Shown here piece after piece: positions 1 to 8,648 of a stretch of 64,000 bases of DNA. This DNA is from Arthrobacter cryoconiti (GTDB taxonomy: Bacteria; Actinomycetota; Actinomycetes; Actinomycetales; Micrococcaceae). Position 1 is the stretch's first letter. Each line of letters opens with the position of its first letter. Below the pieces are notes generated by a model, which ran no database searches, had not been told where the DNA came from, and saw only the letters and a list, made by a program, of their open reading frames with translations. The DNA is taken from positions 62,001-126,000 of the forward strand of contig NZ_JAJJBU010000014.1 in NCBI RefSeq assembly GCF_020905375.1, in the 5' to 3' direction. Position numbers and translations under genes: made by a program.

Positions 1-210
1 TTCGCTCACACGGTTGGCTGCTACTTCACCGACTGGATCGACGTGTTGACTGCGGCGTTGATCGCTGCGGGCACAGCCGATCCCAAGTCCACCGCTTTCA
101 GGTGTATCGCATTGATCCAAGGCGGAATCGTTCTAGCACGTGCACTGAATGACCCCGCCGCGTTCACGGCAGTCATCGGTGACGCCACTGCCATGGCCAC
201 GCTTGACTGA
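1..210 (+). CDS. TetR/AcrR-family regulator, C-terminal part
   Basis: The window opens inside this gene; 69 codons and a TGA stop are visible. The helical stretch (FTDWIDVLTAALIAAG, then IALIQGGIVLARALNDP) resembles the ligand-binding C-terminal domain of LmrA/YxaF-type TetR repressors, which commonly end in a helix of the form 'ALI.GAL.LARA..DP'. The DNA-binding domain lies outside the window, so target and ligand cannot be judged. The assignment rests on sequence style alone; another helical protein is possible. Confidence 0.55.
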   Translation, partial: FAHTVGCYFTDWIDVLTAALIAAGTADPKSTAFRCIALIQGGIVLARALNDPAAFTAVIGDATAMATLD

Positions 211-400
211 CCGGTGTGCTGAAGTGGTCGGGGGATCGATCCGGTGGCACCGGACGCCGGGGCCCTAATCATGCCAGTTTCATGCCATGGCGAATACTTC
301 TAACTACGATCGTGTTTTTACCTTGGGCTTTCCTGTGCGAACTGTATGCTTGAAAAATTCGGGGATGTCCCGCGTTGTAGTCCCGCAAGGAGATGTACGG

Positions 401-562
401 ATGCCAGTGTGGCTGCTGATCACCATCATCGTGGTGGTTTGGATTCTGGTCGTCCTTGCTATCATCGCTTTTATGATGGGTGCCTCACGTGGGCGTGCAT
501 TAGAGCGGCGCGCTGAGAGCGAATCCGATCCGACCCGAGCTCAGACGCCCAAGAAACACTGA
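401..562 (+). CDS. Small single-pass membrane protein (53 aa)
   Basis: A 53-residue protein beginning MPVWLLITIIVVVW, with one hydrophobic helix at about residues 3-27 and a charged, basic-then-acidic tail (RGRALERRAESESDPTRAQ). I chose the ATG at 401 because AAGGAG lies at 387-392, 8 nt upstream. A longer reading from 287 would add 38 residues without a ribosome binding site. No family is recognised. It lies 27 bp before the lipase-like membrane protein and may be cotranscribed with it. Confidence 0.6.
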   Translation: MPVWLLITIIVVVWILVVLAIIAFMMGASRGRALERRAESESDPTRAQTPKKH

Positions 563-589
563 CCGAGCGCGAACTAAGCATCCTGGGGG

Positions 590-2464
590 ATGGACATGCA
601 CAAACAGTCGCCTGTTTCATTTACTGAGTCTTCTCCTGGTGCGCACCGGAGAACCAGGGCTTTGCCTCGGCTTCTGGCGCGTGCGCCACGATGGGTCACC
701 TTTGCGGTTGGTGCCGCTTGCGTGTGGTTGGGCCTCTCTCTTTTACTTAAACCGCTCTCTTCTTTAGAGGTGCTGACCTTCTATGTAGGTGTCAGCTGTA
801 TCCTTTCCGGTCTTTTAGATCTGCTTTCTGTTGATGAAAGTAGCGAAAACCGTGCCCGGAGTGCCACCCGTCTTTTACTGGGGTGGGGCTGGGTTGTGGC
901 TGGTGTTCTTGTCTTGGTTTGGGTGGGTGGCGTATTCACAGTGCTGCCTGCCTTTGTGGCCGTGGCTCTGATCGCCTCAGGACTTGGCCGTGGGCTGATG
1001 GTTGTCCGGACTGTGCGCGCGAACCTGGGTTCCCCCGACGAGCGTGCCGCAACAATGTTGCTCGCCGGGACCGATCTCCTTTTGGGCGTCGTCGCGCTTG
1101 CCTGGCCAGATGTCACTTTGTTGATAGTTGCCGTCTTATTTGGCGCGCGAATGGTCCTTTTTGGACTGGGTAGGGTCTGGTATGCATTATTCGTGGTCAG
1201 AACAGGGCTTACGTCACGGGCAAGATCAGCCCACGGCCCGTTCCGGCGATGGATGCGTGTAACTGGAGCGCTCCTCTCGCTTGTCTTGGCCGGTGCGGCG
1301 GGCGCACTTGGAGCGAAGCTAGACCATGATTCTCCGGAGGTCTCAGCTTTCTACGATGCGCCGCCCACGGTGCCGAGCTCTCCCGGTATGTTGTTAAAGT
1401 CGGAACCGTTTACCACTTCGGTTCCACTTGGAGCCAGGGCATGGCGCATCCTTTACACGACAACCAGCACCGATGGTTCAGCGACAGTCGCCAGTGCAGT
1501 CGTCTTGACGTCTACCAAAGCAGCCTCGGAGCCCCGCCCCGTCATCACGTGGGCCCATGGAACTACCGGCTATACATCCAACTGTGCGCCATCCATCGTG
1601 GCTGCTTCATTTGCCTCAGGTGCTCTGCCCGCACTTGATTCAATAGTCGAGAATGGTTGGGTTCTGGTAGCGCCGGACTACACCGGGTTGGGCACCAAGG
1701 GCCCCCAACCCTACTTGATCGGTCAAGGCCAAGCGCGGTCGGTGCTTGACGGAGTTCGGGCTGCCAGAGCACTCGATGCACGCGAAACTGAGCTATCCAT
1801 GGCGGACTCCACCGTAGTTTGGGGCCATTCGCAAGGCGGGCAAGCTGCACTTTGGACTGGGGGACTCGCCCCTTCCTATGCTCCCGACGTGAAAATAAGT
1901 GGGGTGGCTGCAATGGCCCCGGCCAGTGATGCCATCGGGTTGGTGAAAAATCTGCCCTCCGTTTCAGTAGGAAGCGTATTCGCCTCCTACGTGGCCGCAG
2001 CTTATTCAGATACCTACCCGGACGTGAATTTTAACGAGTACATCACGCCCGCGGCGAGGACGCTCGTACACAAAATGTCCACCCGCTGCCTCTCCGAGCC
2101 CGGCGCGCTAGTCTCAGTGGTGAACGCGCTTGCCATCGATAAGGATAGAACCATCTTTGCCAAGGACCCCACGACAGGTGCCTTAGGCGAAAGGCTGCGA
2201 GAAAATATACCTGAGCTGGTAATCCCCGAACCCCTGTTGATAGCTCAGGGCGCAGCCGATGCTCTCGTCATACCGGCGGTCCAGGATGCCTACGTTGCCG
2301 CCAGATGCGCGTCTGGTCAGAAACTCGACTACAGAAAATATGCCGGAAAAGACCACCTGAGCGTGGTTGCTCCAGATTCGCCGCTCATTGGAGAACTACT
2401 CTCCTGGACCAAGGACCGGATTGCTGGGCTTCCCGCAACGTCCAATTGCGGAACGCTTCCGTGA
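590..2464 (+). CDS. DUF308/HdeD-like membrane domain fused to a secretory-lipase-type alpha/beta hydrolase
   Basis: A 624-residue protein in two parts. Residues about 35-205 contain several hydrophobic helices in the pattern of HdeD/DUF308 membrane proteins. A further helix at about 222-242 is followed by a hydrolase domain. That domain has the oxyanion-type stretch WAHGTTG, the nucleophile elbow GHSQGG with Ser414, and late D and H residues (QGAADALV, GKDHLSVV) in the order of a Ser-Asp-His triad, as in secretory lipases (LIP family). The likely role is hydrolysis of lipid or ester substrates outside the membrane by an anchored enzyme. The start could be the ATG at 590 or at 596. The stop codon lies 25 bp from the convergent RutE-like gene. 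Confidence 0.8.
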   Translation: MDMHKQSPVSFTESSPGAHRRTRALPRLLARAPRWVTFAVGAACVWLGLSLLLKPLSSLEVLTFYVGVSCILSGLLDLLSVDESSENRARSATRLLLGWGWVVAGVLVLVWVGGVFTVLPAFVAVALIASGLGRGLMVVRTVRANLGSPDERAATMLLAGTDLLLGVVALAWPDVTLLIVAVLFGARMVLFGLGRVWYALFVVRTGLTSRARSAHGPFRRWMRVTGALLSLVLAGAAGALGAKLDHDSPEVSAFYDAPPTVPSSPGMLLKSEPFTTSVPLGARAWRILYTTTSTDGSATVASAVVLTSTKAASEPRPVITWAHGTTGYTSNCAPSIVAASFASGALPALDSIVENGWVLVAPDYTGLGTKGPQPYLIGQGQARSVLDGVRAARALDARETELSMADSTVVWGHSQGGQAALWTGGLAPSYAPDVKISGVAAMAPASDAIGLVKNLPSVSVGSVFASYVAAAYSDTYPDVNFNEYITPAARTLVHKMSTRCLSEPGALVSVVNALAIDKDRTIFAKDPTTGALGERLRENIPELVIPEPLLIAQGAADALVIPAVQDAYVAARCASGQKLDYRKYAGKDHLSVVAPDSPLIGELLSWTKDRIAGLPATSNCGTLP

Positions 2465-2488
2465 GCTCGACCCTTGGCGCGGAATGGG

Positions 2489-3118
2489 CTAGACGGTTGC
2501 CGTGGCAACGTCGGAATCAAGGCGGTGCAGACGCTCACGATCAATCACACCGTTGGGGCGGCCCAGATTCACCACCATAAATGCTTTGCACTGCTTGTCA
2601 GCATTGAACTCGGCGTCAACGCCTGCTGTGTCAAAGCCCGTCATGGGACCTGCAGCCAGGCCTGCGGCACGAGCAGCCAGAATGAAGTAGCCCGCCTGGA
2701 TGTGGGCATTTTTCTCGGCCATGCTGTGACGCAAAGCGTCGTTGTCTGCAAATGTACTCGCCTTACTTGCGGCATGCGGTGCAGTAGTGGAAAGCATCTC
2801 GTGCCATTGCGTATCGTAGCTCAGGATGGCCACTACGGGCGCAGTCAGAGTCTTTCCCTTGTTCCCCTGGGCCATGTGGGAAACCAGGCGCTCGCGGGCT
2901 TCAGCAGAGCGGACCCACGTGATACGCAACGGCTGAATGTTCATGGCCGTCGGGCCCATTCTTGTCAGTGAATACACTGCCTTGAGGGTCTCGTCGCTGA
3001 TCTCCTCAGCGGTCCAGCTGTTAGCTGTGCGGGCTTCCATGAACAGAGCCGCAGCTGCGTTCTGATCCACGACCAGTTGGTCTTGGAAGTTGATTTCTGC
3101 TGCGACGTCGACGCTCAT
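2489..3118 (-). CDS. Malonic semialdehyde reductase RutE/HadB-type nitroreductase
   Basis: A 209-residue member of the FMN-dependent nitroreductase superfamily, RutE/HadB branch. The opening LFMEARTANSWT, the stretch MGPTAMNIQPLRITWV (the 'PTS.N.QP' FMN site) and AARAAGLAAGPMTGFD are typical of that group. RutE reduces malonic semialdehyde to 3-hydroxypropionate in pyrimidine degradation. No other rut genes are in view, so a general detoxifying or quinone/nitro reductase role is equally possible. It is divergent from the thiamine riboswitch operon. Confidence 0.85.
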   Translation of the reverse strand: MSVDVAAEINFQDQLVVDQNAAAALFMEARTANSWTAEEISDETLKAVYSLTRMGPTAMNIQPLRITWVRSAEARERLVSHMAQGNKGKTLTAPVVAILSYDTQWHEMLSTTAPHAASKASTFADNDALRHSMAEKNAHIQAGYFILAARAAGLAAGPMTGFDTAGVDAEFNADKQCKAFMVVNLGRPNGVIDRERLHRLDSDVATATV

Positions 3119-3250
3119 GTTCCCTGCTTTCAGATTTTAAGTACAAGTCCATAATCATCAACAACCGGATCCGCCAGTTTTGTTTCAACGCAGGCCGTGA
3201 GTTCTCTCACGCAGGCTACGCACCGGGGTTCGGCTAGACTCGGCTGCAGT

Positions 3251-3325
3251 GACACGGGGTGCCCTTTTAAGGCTGAGAATCAAACCCGTTGAACCTGATC
3301 TAGTTAGCACTAGCGAAGGGATGTC
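3251..3325 (+). promoter_or_regulatory. TPP riboswitch (THI element)
   Basis: The conserved THI-box blocks are present in order and at normal spacing: ACGGGGTGCC (3254-3263), GGCTGAGA (3271-3278), ACCCGTTGAACCTGATC (3284-3300), TAGTTAGCACTAGCGAAGGGA (3301-3321). The flanks GACA (3251-3254) and TGTC (3322-3325) can pair as P1. Thiamine pyrophosphate binding would normally lower expression of the downstream genes, here an SDR and a flavin monooxygenase. About 80 nt separate it from the SDR start; I see no clear intrinsic terminator, so control of translation start is more likely. Confidence 0.92.
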
Positions 3326-3404
3326 CGCCCTGATTCAGTGCCGCCGTTAGTGGACGCGCGTGAATCTGTGCCATCTTTTCGCCTTATTTTCAAGGTGGAA
3401 CATC

Positions 3405-4169
3405 ATGGAACTTTCAGAGCAAACAGTACTTGTCACCGGGGCCGGCCGCGGTTTGGGCCAGGGGATCGCCGCTTCGTTTCTGGCGGCAGGATCTCGTGTA
3501 GTGATCAACTATCGCAAGAGTGCGACGGGTGCCCAGACGTTGGCTGAGACCGCTGGCCCTACAAAGGCGGTCGCCCTGCAAGCTGACGTCACCCGTCCCG
3601 AGGAAGTCGCTGCGATGTTCGCAGCGGCACAGCAGCACTTTGGCTCACCTGTAACCACTGTGATCAACAATGCGTTGGCGGACTTTTCCTTCAACGGGGA
3701 TGCCCGCGCCACGGCAGAGACAATAGCTTGGGAAGATTTCGACGCCCAATTTTCCGGAAGTGTCCGTGGGGCGCTCAACACAACTCAATGCGCTTTGGCC
3801 GGTATGCGGTCCACTGGATTTGGCCGCGTCGTGAACATTGGCACCAATCTGTTTCTCAATCCTGTGGTTCCGTATCACGACTACACCGCGGCCAAGGCTG
3901 CTTTGTTGTCTCTAACGCGCACCATGGCGGCGGACCTGGGGCCGGAGAATATTAGCGTGAATATGGTCTCCGGTGGACTGCTTCGCACCACAGACGCCAG
4001 TGCCGGAACACCCGATGCTGTTTTTGATTACATTGCTGCCGCAACCCCCTTGCGTAAAGTCACAACGCCTGCAGAGTTGGCAGACGCCGTACTTTTCTTT
4101 GCCTCCCCATGGGCCAGGGCGGTCACAGGCCAAAACCTGATGGTCGACGGCGGCTTGGTGATGAACTGA
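3405..4169 (+). CDS. SDR-family oxidoreductase (FabG-like), thiamine-regulated
   Basis: A 254-residue classical short-chain dehydrogenase. It has the Rossmann motif TGAGRGLG (residues 11-18), an NNA motif (INNALADF), YTAAK as the catalytic Tyr-x-x-x-Lys, and the C-terminal GQNLMVDGGL typical of 3-oxoacyl-ACP-reductase-like SDRs. The ATG at 3405 follows AAGGTGG (3392-3398); a GTG 45 bp upstream has no such site. It is the first gene after the TPP riboswitch and overlaps the next gene by one base (TGATG), so both are under thiamine control. The substrate is unknown. From memory, SDR genes under THI elements have been noted in comparative genomics under the name oarX; I do not assert that name. 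Confidence 0.85.
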   Translation: MELSEQTVLVTGAGRGLGQGIAASFLAAGSRVVINYRKSATGAQTLAETAGPTKAVALQADVTRPEEVAAMFAAAQQHFGSPVTTVINNALADFSFNGDARATAETIAWEDFDAQFSGSVRGALNTTQCALAGMRSTGFGRVVNIGTNLFLNPVVPYHDYTAAKAALLSLTRTMAADLGPENISVNMVSGGLLRTTDASAGTPDAVFDYIAAATPLRKVTTPAELADAVLFFASPWARAVTGQNLMVDGGLVMN

Positions 4170-5482
4170 TGGCCGACTCCACGACCGGGCGAATGCTCCA
4201 TCTCAACGCATTCCTACATGGCTGCGGTCACCACGGCGCGGCGTGGCGGCTGCCGGGATCCCCACTGGCCCAACTCGGTGAGATCAGCTTTTACGAAAGA
4301 CTCGCCCAAATTGCCGAACGAGGTCTCTTTGACGCTGTGTTCTTTGCGGATGGTCAGTCCGTCGGAGATCCTGCGGCAGGGCCGCTGTGGCATTTGGAAC
4401 CACTCACTATGCTGGCGGCGATTGCCCGGGCTACGGAGAGGATCGGGCTGGTATCCACTGTCTCGTCTACGTTCTATGAGCCCTTTCACGCAGCCCGGCT
4501 ACTCGCCTCCTTGGACCATATCAGCGGTGGTCGGGTAGGGGTAAACATCGTAACGTCGATGACCGACTCGGAGGCCCGCAATCATGGGATGCTCGCCCTG
4601 CCTCCCCATGCCGAGCGTTACGCTCGGGCAGCGGAGTTCATTGACGTTGTCCTTGACCTCTGGGATTCCTGGCATGAGGATGCTGTGACTGCGGACCGGG
4701 CTGGCGGTTACGTTGACGCATCGCGGGTTCGCCCGGTATCTCACAAAGGCAGCTATTTCAGTGTGGAAGGCCCGCTCAATGTGCCACGCTCCCCGCAGGG
4801 TCACCCGGTGCTATTTCAAGCTGGCGCCTCTGCGCCCGGACGTGAACTGGCAGCAAGCTACGCCGAGGGGGTGTACGCGGTGGCCTACGATCTAGCGAGC
4901 GCGCAGGAGTACTACGGCGACATCAAGCGTCGGGCAGCGCAGGCGGGGCGGGACCCAGGATCGGTGGTGATCATGCCGGGGCTGGTTACCTATGTTGCGC
5001 CAACACGTCAGGAGGCACTTGCTAAACAGGCTCGCGTTGATGCCGTTCTGCCCGTGGAAACGTCGTTGGCAGGGTTAAGCCGCTTTATTTTGCGCGATGC
5101 CAGCGACTGGGAACTTGATGGCCCCGTCCCACCCTTGGTGCCGGCGTCGGACTTCACCGGCCCGGCCGGACGCTATGCAACCATTCTGCGCATCATTGAG
5201 GTGGAACAACCAACAGTGCGCCAGCTGCTAGGGCGTCTGGCGGCCGGCGGTGGGCATGCGACCATGGTGGGCACGCCAGAACAGGTGGCGGATCAAATGC
5301 AGCTCTGGTTTGAACAGGGCGGCGCTGACGGCTTCAACCTGATGGCCCCGCTGCTGCCCGAGTCGCTGACGGACTTTGTGGAACAGGTGGTTCCGGTGTT
5401 GCAAAGTCGCGGACTGTTCCGGACGAAATATACTACCGACACCCTGCGTGGGCATCTGGGTGAGGCCCGAGTGCCAGTCTAA
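4169..5482 (+). CDS. NtaA/DmoA-family FMN-dependent monooxygenase
   Basis: A 437-residue bacterial-luciferase-like monooxygenase. The features LAQIAERGLFDAVFFAD near the start, GRVGVNIVTS(M) near residue 120, and HPVLFQAGASAPGRELAA around residue 220 are the NtaA/SnaA/DszA/DmoA signatures. Such enzymes use reduced flavin from a partner reductase to oxidise or desulfurise small organic substrates. It is translationally coupled to the SDR (1-base overlap) and under the same TPP riboswitch, so its substrate is plausibly a thiamine-related compound such as a thiazole or sulfur-containing fragment; that is inference. Its stop overlaps the convergent TetR gene by 4 bp. Confidence 0.85.
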   Translation: MADSTTGRMLHLNAFLHGCGHHGAAWRLPGSPLAQLGEISFYERLAQIAERGLFDAVFFADGQSVGDPAAGPLWHLEPLTMLAAIARATERIGLVSTVSSTFYEPFHAARLLASLDHISGGRVGVNIVTSMTDSEARNHGMLALPPHAERYARAAEFIDVVLDLWDSWHEDAVTADRAGGYVDASRVRPVSHKGSYFSVEGPLNVPRSPQGHPVLFQAGASAPGRELAASYAEGVYAVAYDLASAQEYYGDIKRRAAQAGRDPGSVVIMPGLVTYVAPTRQEALAKQARVDAVLPVETSLAGLSRFILRDASDWELDGPVPPLVPASDFTGPAGRYATILRIIEVEQPTVRQLLGRLAAGGGHATMVGTPEQVADQMQLWFEQGGADGFNLMAPLLPESLTDFVEQVVPVLQSRGLFRTKYTTDTLRGHLGEARVPV

Positions 5483-6117
5483 TATTCGACCGAACCGCCG
5501 TCTGGTGAGGGTAGCCCCGCCAGAAACAAATCCAATCCATAGCAGAAAGCCTGGTCCGCGTAGCAATCGGTTTCGTCTTCTGTGAGCAGGCCCGCCCGGA
5601 TTAGTCCGGCGCGGGTCTGCTCTTGTGTGGTGAAGCCCAGAATGTAGTGCACCAGCGCCCTGCCCGCCCAAACTGCATGGGTAGGTGGTAACCCGCGTTC
5701 GGCTAGTAACGTGGTGAAATGTAACAGCGGTGAGGGTGTGTCCGGCGTAAGTGCATGGGCCAGCCCCACGACCTCTGCGCCGTCGCGCACTTCCAAAAGG
5801 GCGCTGCGGATTCGAAGCGACAGCAGCCGAAGGTCAGCTGTTGGTGCACTGTCTGTTGGTGCACTGTCTGTTGGTGCACTGTCTGCTGGTGCCAGAATAA
5901 GTCCGGCAAGCACTGTAAACAGTTCTTGTTTGTTCTTTACATGCCAATAGAGGGCACCGGGCTGAACGCCAAGATCCCGCGCCAGACGGCGCATGGAGAG
6001 ATCGGCGAGGCCGTAATCGCGCAAGATCCCCATGGCTGTATCAACGATCTGAGTTCGTGTGAGTGCCAAGGTGGGGAGTCCTTTCCGGAGTCGTTCAAAA
6101 AATATGAGCTGCGCCAT
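5479..6117 (-). CDS. bioQ: BioQ-like TetR repressor of the biotin operon
   Basis: A 212-residue TetR regulator. The helix-turn-helix region LTRTQIVDTAMGILRDYG..DLSMRRLARDLGVQPGALYWHVKNKQEL is typical of TetR proteins. It is divergent from bioB and faces a TGAAC-N3-GTTCA palindrome, close to the TGAAC-N3-GTTAC site known for actinobacterial BioQ, so it most likely represses biotin synthesis. Start choice: the ATG at 6117 has GGAAGGG 7 nt upstream. A TTG at 6069, preceded by GGAAAGGA, would give 196 residues starting just before LTRTQ and is a real alternative. A linker of APTDS repeats lies between the DNA-binding and ligand domains. Confidence 0.75.
   Translation of the reverse strand: MAQLIFFERLRKGLPTLALTRTQIVDTAMGILRDYGLADLSMRRLARDLGVQPGALYWHVKNKQELFTVLAGLILAPADSAPTDSAPTDSAPTADLRLLSLRIRSALLEVRDGAEVVGLAHALTPDTPSPLLHFTTLLAERGLPPTHAVWAGRALVHYILGFTTQEQTRAGLIRAGLLTEDETDCYADQAFCYGLDLFLAGLPSPDGGSVEY
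5839..5895. repeat. 15-bp tandem repeat (3 copies plus partial)
   Basis: TGTTGGTGCACTGTC occurs three times without a mismatch (5839-5853, 5854-5868, 5869-5883), followed by a diverged partial copy. It encodes the in-frame APTDS linker of the BioQ-like protein. Perfect copies suggest recent slippage expansion. Confidence 0.9.
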
Positions 6118-6158
6118 CGCGGCGCCCTTCCATCTTGACGCATTCGCAGGCATTGGAA

Positions 6159-6187
6159 TTGACAACATGCCGGTGAGAACACACACT
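6159..6187 (+). promoter_or_regulatory. Probable bioB promoter
   Basis: TTGACA (6159-6164) is a consensus -35. With a 17-bp spacer a weak -10 (CACACT, 6182-6187) places transcription start at about 6194, which is the GTG start of bioB, so the messenger may be leaderless. The TetR palindrome overlaps this start point. Confidence 0.5.
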
Positions 6188-6215
6188 TGAACAGTGTTCA
6201 ATAAAACAGTGTTCA
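6188..6215. promoter_or_regulatory. BioQ-type operator pair
   Basis: TGAACAGTGTTCA (6188-6200) is a perfect palindrome around its central G and matches the BioQ type TGAAC-N3-GTT(A/C)A. A second, half-conserved copy, AAAACAGTGTTCA (6203-6215), is shifted by exactly 15 bp. Both cover the bioB start, so bound repressor would block initiation. Confidence 0.7.
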
Positions 6216-7294
6216 ATAATTTCTCTGAGCTTGCCAACCGCCAGCTTACAGGTGCCGAGCTGACTCGTGCGGAGGCACTTTCAATCCTCGAGTCCACTGA
6301 CGAAGAATTGCTCGACGTGGTTAGCGCAGCCGCACGACTGCGGCGGGCTCACTTCGCGAACACAGTCAAAGTGAACTACTTAGTCAATCTGAAGTCGGGA
6401 CTGTGCCCGGAGGATTGCACCTACTGCTCTCAACGCTTAGGTTCCGCGGCGCAGATCCTGAAATACACGTGGCTAAAACCCGCCGACGCCGTGGCTCAAG
6501 CAGCGACTGGCATCCGCGCCGGGGCGTCCCGTGTCTGCCTGGTAGCGAGTGGGAAAGGTCCCACGGATCGTGATGTGGATCGTGTTGCCGGCATGGTCAG
6601 CGAGCTCAAAGGCGAGCATCCGGACGTGGAGGTGTGCGCCTGCTTAGGCATCCTGAAAGAAAATCAGGCTGAGCGTCTGAAAGTCAGCGGCGTCGATGCG
6701 TATAACCACAACCTGAACACCAGCGAGTCCATGTACGCGGACATTTGCTCCACCCACACTTTCACGCAGAGGGTAGAGACCGTTGAACGGGCCAAGGGGG
6801 CTGGCTTGTCGCCTTGTTCCGGAGTGATCGTCGGCATGGGCGAAAGTAACGAGGACCTTATCGATGCAGTCTTTACACTGCGCGCCCTGGGCAGTGAATC
6901 AATTCCCGTGAATTTCCTCATGCCCTTCGACGGCACGCCGCTGGAGGGGACGTGGTTGCTCACTCCCTCCCAATGCATGCGTATCCTGGCCATGGTCCGA
7001 TTTGCCTGCCCCAGTACCGAGCTACGTATGGCGGGCGGGCGTGAAATGCACCTGCGCACCCTCCAGCCGCTAGCCCTGCACGTGGCCAACTCACTCTTTC
7101 TTGGTGACTATCTCACGAGTGAAGGACAGGCCGGTCAAGCGGATCTGGACATGATTGCGGACAACGGGTTTACGGTCTTGGGCCAGAAGGCCTGCGCAGA
7201 CCTCGGAGAGAAGGACGACGACGCCACGCCGTCGGGCTCTCACCTCACCATCCGCCGTCGGGGGGCAGGGACGGAAATCTCTCCCAATGCCTAG
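6194..7294 (+). CDS. bioB: Biotin synthase BioB
   Basis: A 366-residue radical-SAM enzyme that inserts sulfur into dethiobiotin. The SAM-cluster motif CPEDCTYC gives Cys71, Cys75 and Cys78, and the family blocks [14 protein letters not shown] and LRMAGGRE are present. The C-terminal 40 residues after the core are charged and of low conservation. Start candidates are the GTG at 6194 or at 6209; neither has a Shine-Dalgarno, which fits a leaderless messenger. It is first in a tight run bioB-bioA-bioF-P450-bioD; the bioA start overlaps its stop. Confidence 0.95.
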   Translation: MFNKTVFNNFSELANRQLTGAELTRAEALSILESTDEELLDVVSAAARLRRAHFANTVKVNYLVNLKSGLCPEDCTYCSQRLGSAAQILKYTWLKPADAVAQAATGIRAGASRVCLVASGKGPTDRDVDRVAGMVSELKGEHPDVEVCACLGILKENQAERLKVSGVDAYNHNLNTSESMYADICSTHTFTQRVETVERAKGAGLSPCSGVIVGMGESNEDLIDAVFTLRALGSESIPVNFLMPFDGTPLEGTWLLTPSQCMRILAMVRFACPSTELRMAGGREMHLRTLQPLALHVANSLFLGDYLTSEGQAGQADLDMIADNGFTVLGQKACADLGEKDDDATPSGSHLTIRRRGAGTEISPNA

Positions 7295-8648
7295 CATGAC
7301 CGCCAGCGAACTCATCGGCCGAGACCGCGGCCTGCTCTGGCACCCCTATGCACCCTTGGACGGGGATGCGCCTTATGCGGTCCTTGGAGCCTCTGGTGTG
7401 AGGTTGGACCTGGGAGACGCCCAAGGATCCCGTTTTGAGGCAGTGGACGCCATGAGTTCTTGGTGGTCGGCTGTGCATGGCTACCAAAACCCCACCCTTG
7501 ACCGGGCACTACTGGAACAGGCGGGCCATTTTTGCCATGTGATGTTTGGTGGACTGACTCATGAACCGGCGGTGAGACTGGCCGAAAAACTAGTTGCACT
7601 GACACCTGAGGGCTTAGAACACGTATTTCTTGCTGACTCTGGTTCGGTGTCCGTTGAGGTAGCTCTGAAGCTGGCAGTCCAATACCAACGCGCTGGCGGG
7701 CATGGTCAGAAGACAAAGTTTTTGGCCTTGCGCGGCGGCTACCACGGGGACACCTCTGGGGCCATGGGAGTGTGTGACCCTGTGGATGGCATGCATTCCG
7801 ATTTTTCCTCCCTGGTGGCCGGACAGCTCTTTCTGCCCCGTCCGCCAGCCGCTCGGCGCTCCGAGATTGCTGGCGGGACCGTGGGAGAAGTGTTGAGCCA
7901 GGAGCTCATAGCGGATCCGGGAGAGGTTGCAGCTTGGGTTGCCACCCTGGAAGAGACGGTGGCGCGCCACGCGAGCGAGCTCGCAGCAATCGTTGTTGAA
8001 CCGGTGCTCCAAGGAGCCGGTGGCATGTACACCTATGCCCCGGAATGTCTCGCCGCAGCTAGGCGCGTCGCCACTGAGCACGGTGTACTGCTCATTGTTG
8101 ACGAGATCGCGACGGGCTTTGGCCGGACCGGGAAGATGTTTGCCTGCGAATGGGCTGGCGTGGTTCCGGATATTTTCTGTGTGGGCAAAGCACTCACGGG
8201 CGGGTACCTTACGCTGGCCGCGATGCTTTGCACGTCTCGGGTGGCGGATGTCATCACGCGCTCGCCGCTACGCGCTTTGATGCACGGGCCCACATTCATG
8301 GCTAATCCGCTGGCCTGTGCCGTGGCCTGCGCGTCGTTGGACCTGCTTGTTTCCCAAGGGTGGCAAGGGCAGGTAAGCCGAATCCAGAGCGGCCTTGCTG
8401 GCGCACTGGCACCCGCAATGGCACTGGAATCCGTCACTGATGTGCGCGTGCTCGGAGCTGTGGGCGTCGTTGAGTTGGACCGTCCGGTGGATGTTCCCGC
8501 GGTCACGCGTGCCGCTCTGGAGCGTGGGGTTTGGATACGGCCCTTCCGCAACTTGGTGTACACGATGCCTCCCTACATCAGCACGGCAGCAGACATTGCA
8601 ACGATAGGAGCCGGTATTACCGGCGCAGTTGGACAGGTACACGGCTAA
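7287..8648 (+). CDS. bioA: Adenosylmethionine-8-amino-7-oxononanoate aminotransferase BioA
   Basis: A 453-residue class-III PLP aminotransferase making 7,8-diaminopelargonate from KAPA with SAM as amino donor. WHPYAPLDG near the start, [13 protein letters not shown], the [10 protein letters not shown] region and Lys301 in [11 protein letters not shown] are the BioA hallmarks. I chose the ATG at 7287, which overlaps the bioB stop and has GGAAA 8 nt upstream; an ATG at 7296 is an alternative. The stop overlaps the bioF start (TAATG). Confidence 0.94.
   Translation: MPSMTASELIGRDRGLLWHPYAPLDGDAPYAVLGASGVRLDLGDAQGSRFEAVDAMSSWWSAVHGYQNPTLDRALLEQAGHFCHVMFGGLTHEPAVRLAEKLVALTPEGLEHVFLADSGSVSVEVALKLAVQYQRAGGHGQKTKFLALRGGYHGDTSGAMGVCDPVDGMHSDFSSLVAGQLFLPRPPAARRSEIAGGTVGEVLSQELIADPGEVAAWVATLEETVARHASELAAIVVEPVLQGAGGMYTYAPECLAAARRVATEHGVLLIVDEIATGFGRTGKMFACEWAGVVPDIFCVGKALTGGYLTLAAMLCTSRVADVITRSPLRALMHGPTFMANPLACAVACASLDLLVSQGWQGQVSRIQSGLAGALAPAMALESVTDVRVLGAVGVVELDRPVDVPAVTRAALERGVWIRPFRNLVYTMPPYISTAADIATIGAGITGAVGQVHG

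Noticed and set aside
2474-2971. 165-codon plus-strand frame over the RutE-like gene
   Set aside because: Antisense shadow; the minus-strand protein has full family motifs.
3405-4169. Naming the SDR oarX or fabG
   Set aside because: The thiamine link is clear but the recalled name cannot be verified, and FabG activity is not implied by SDR motifs.
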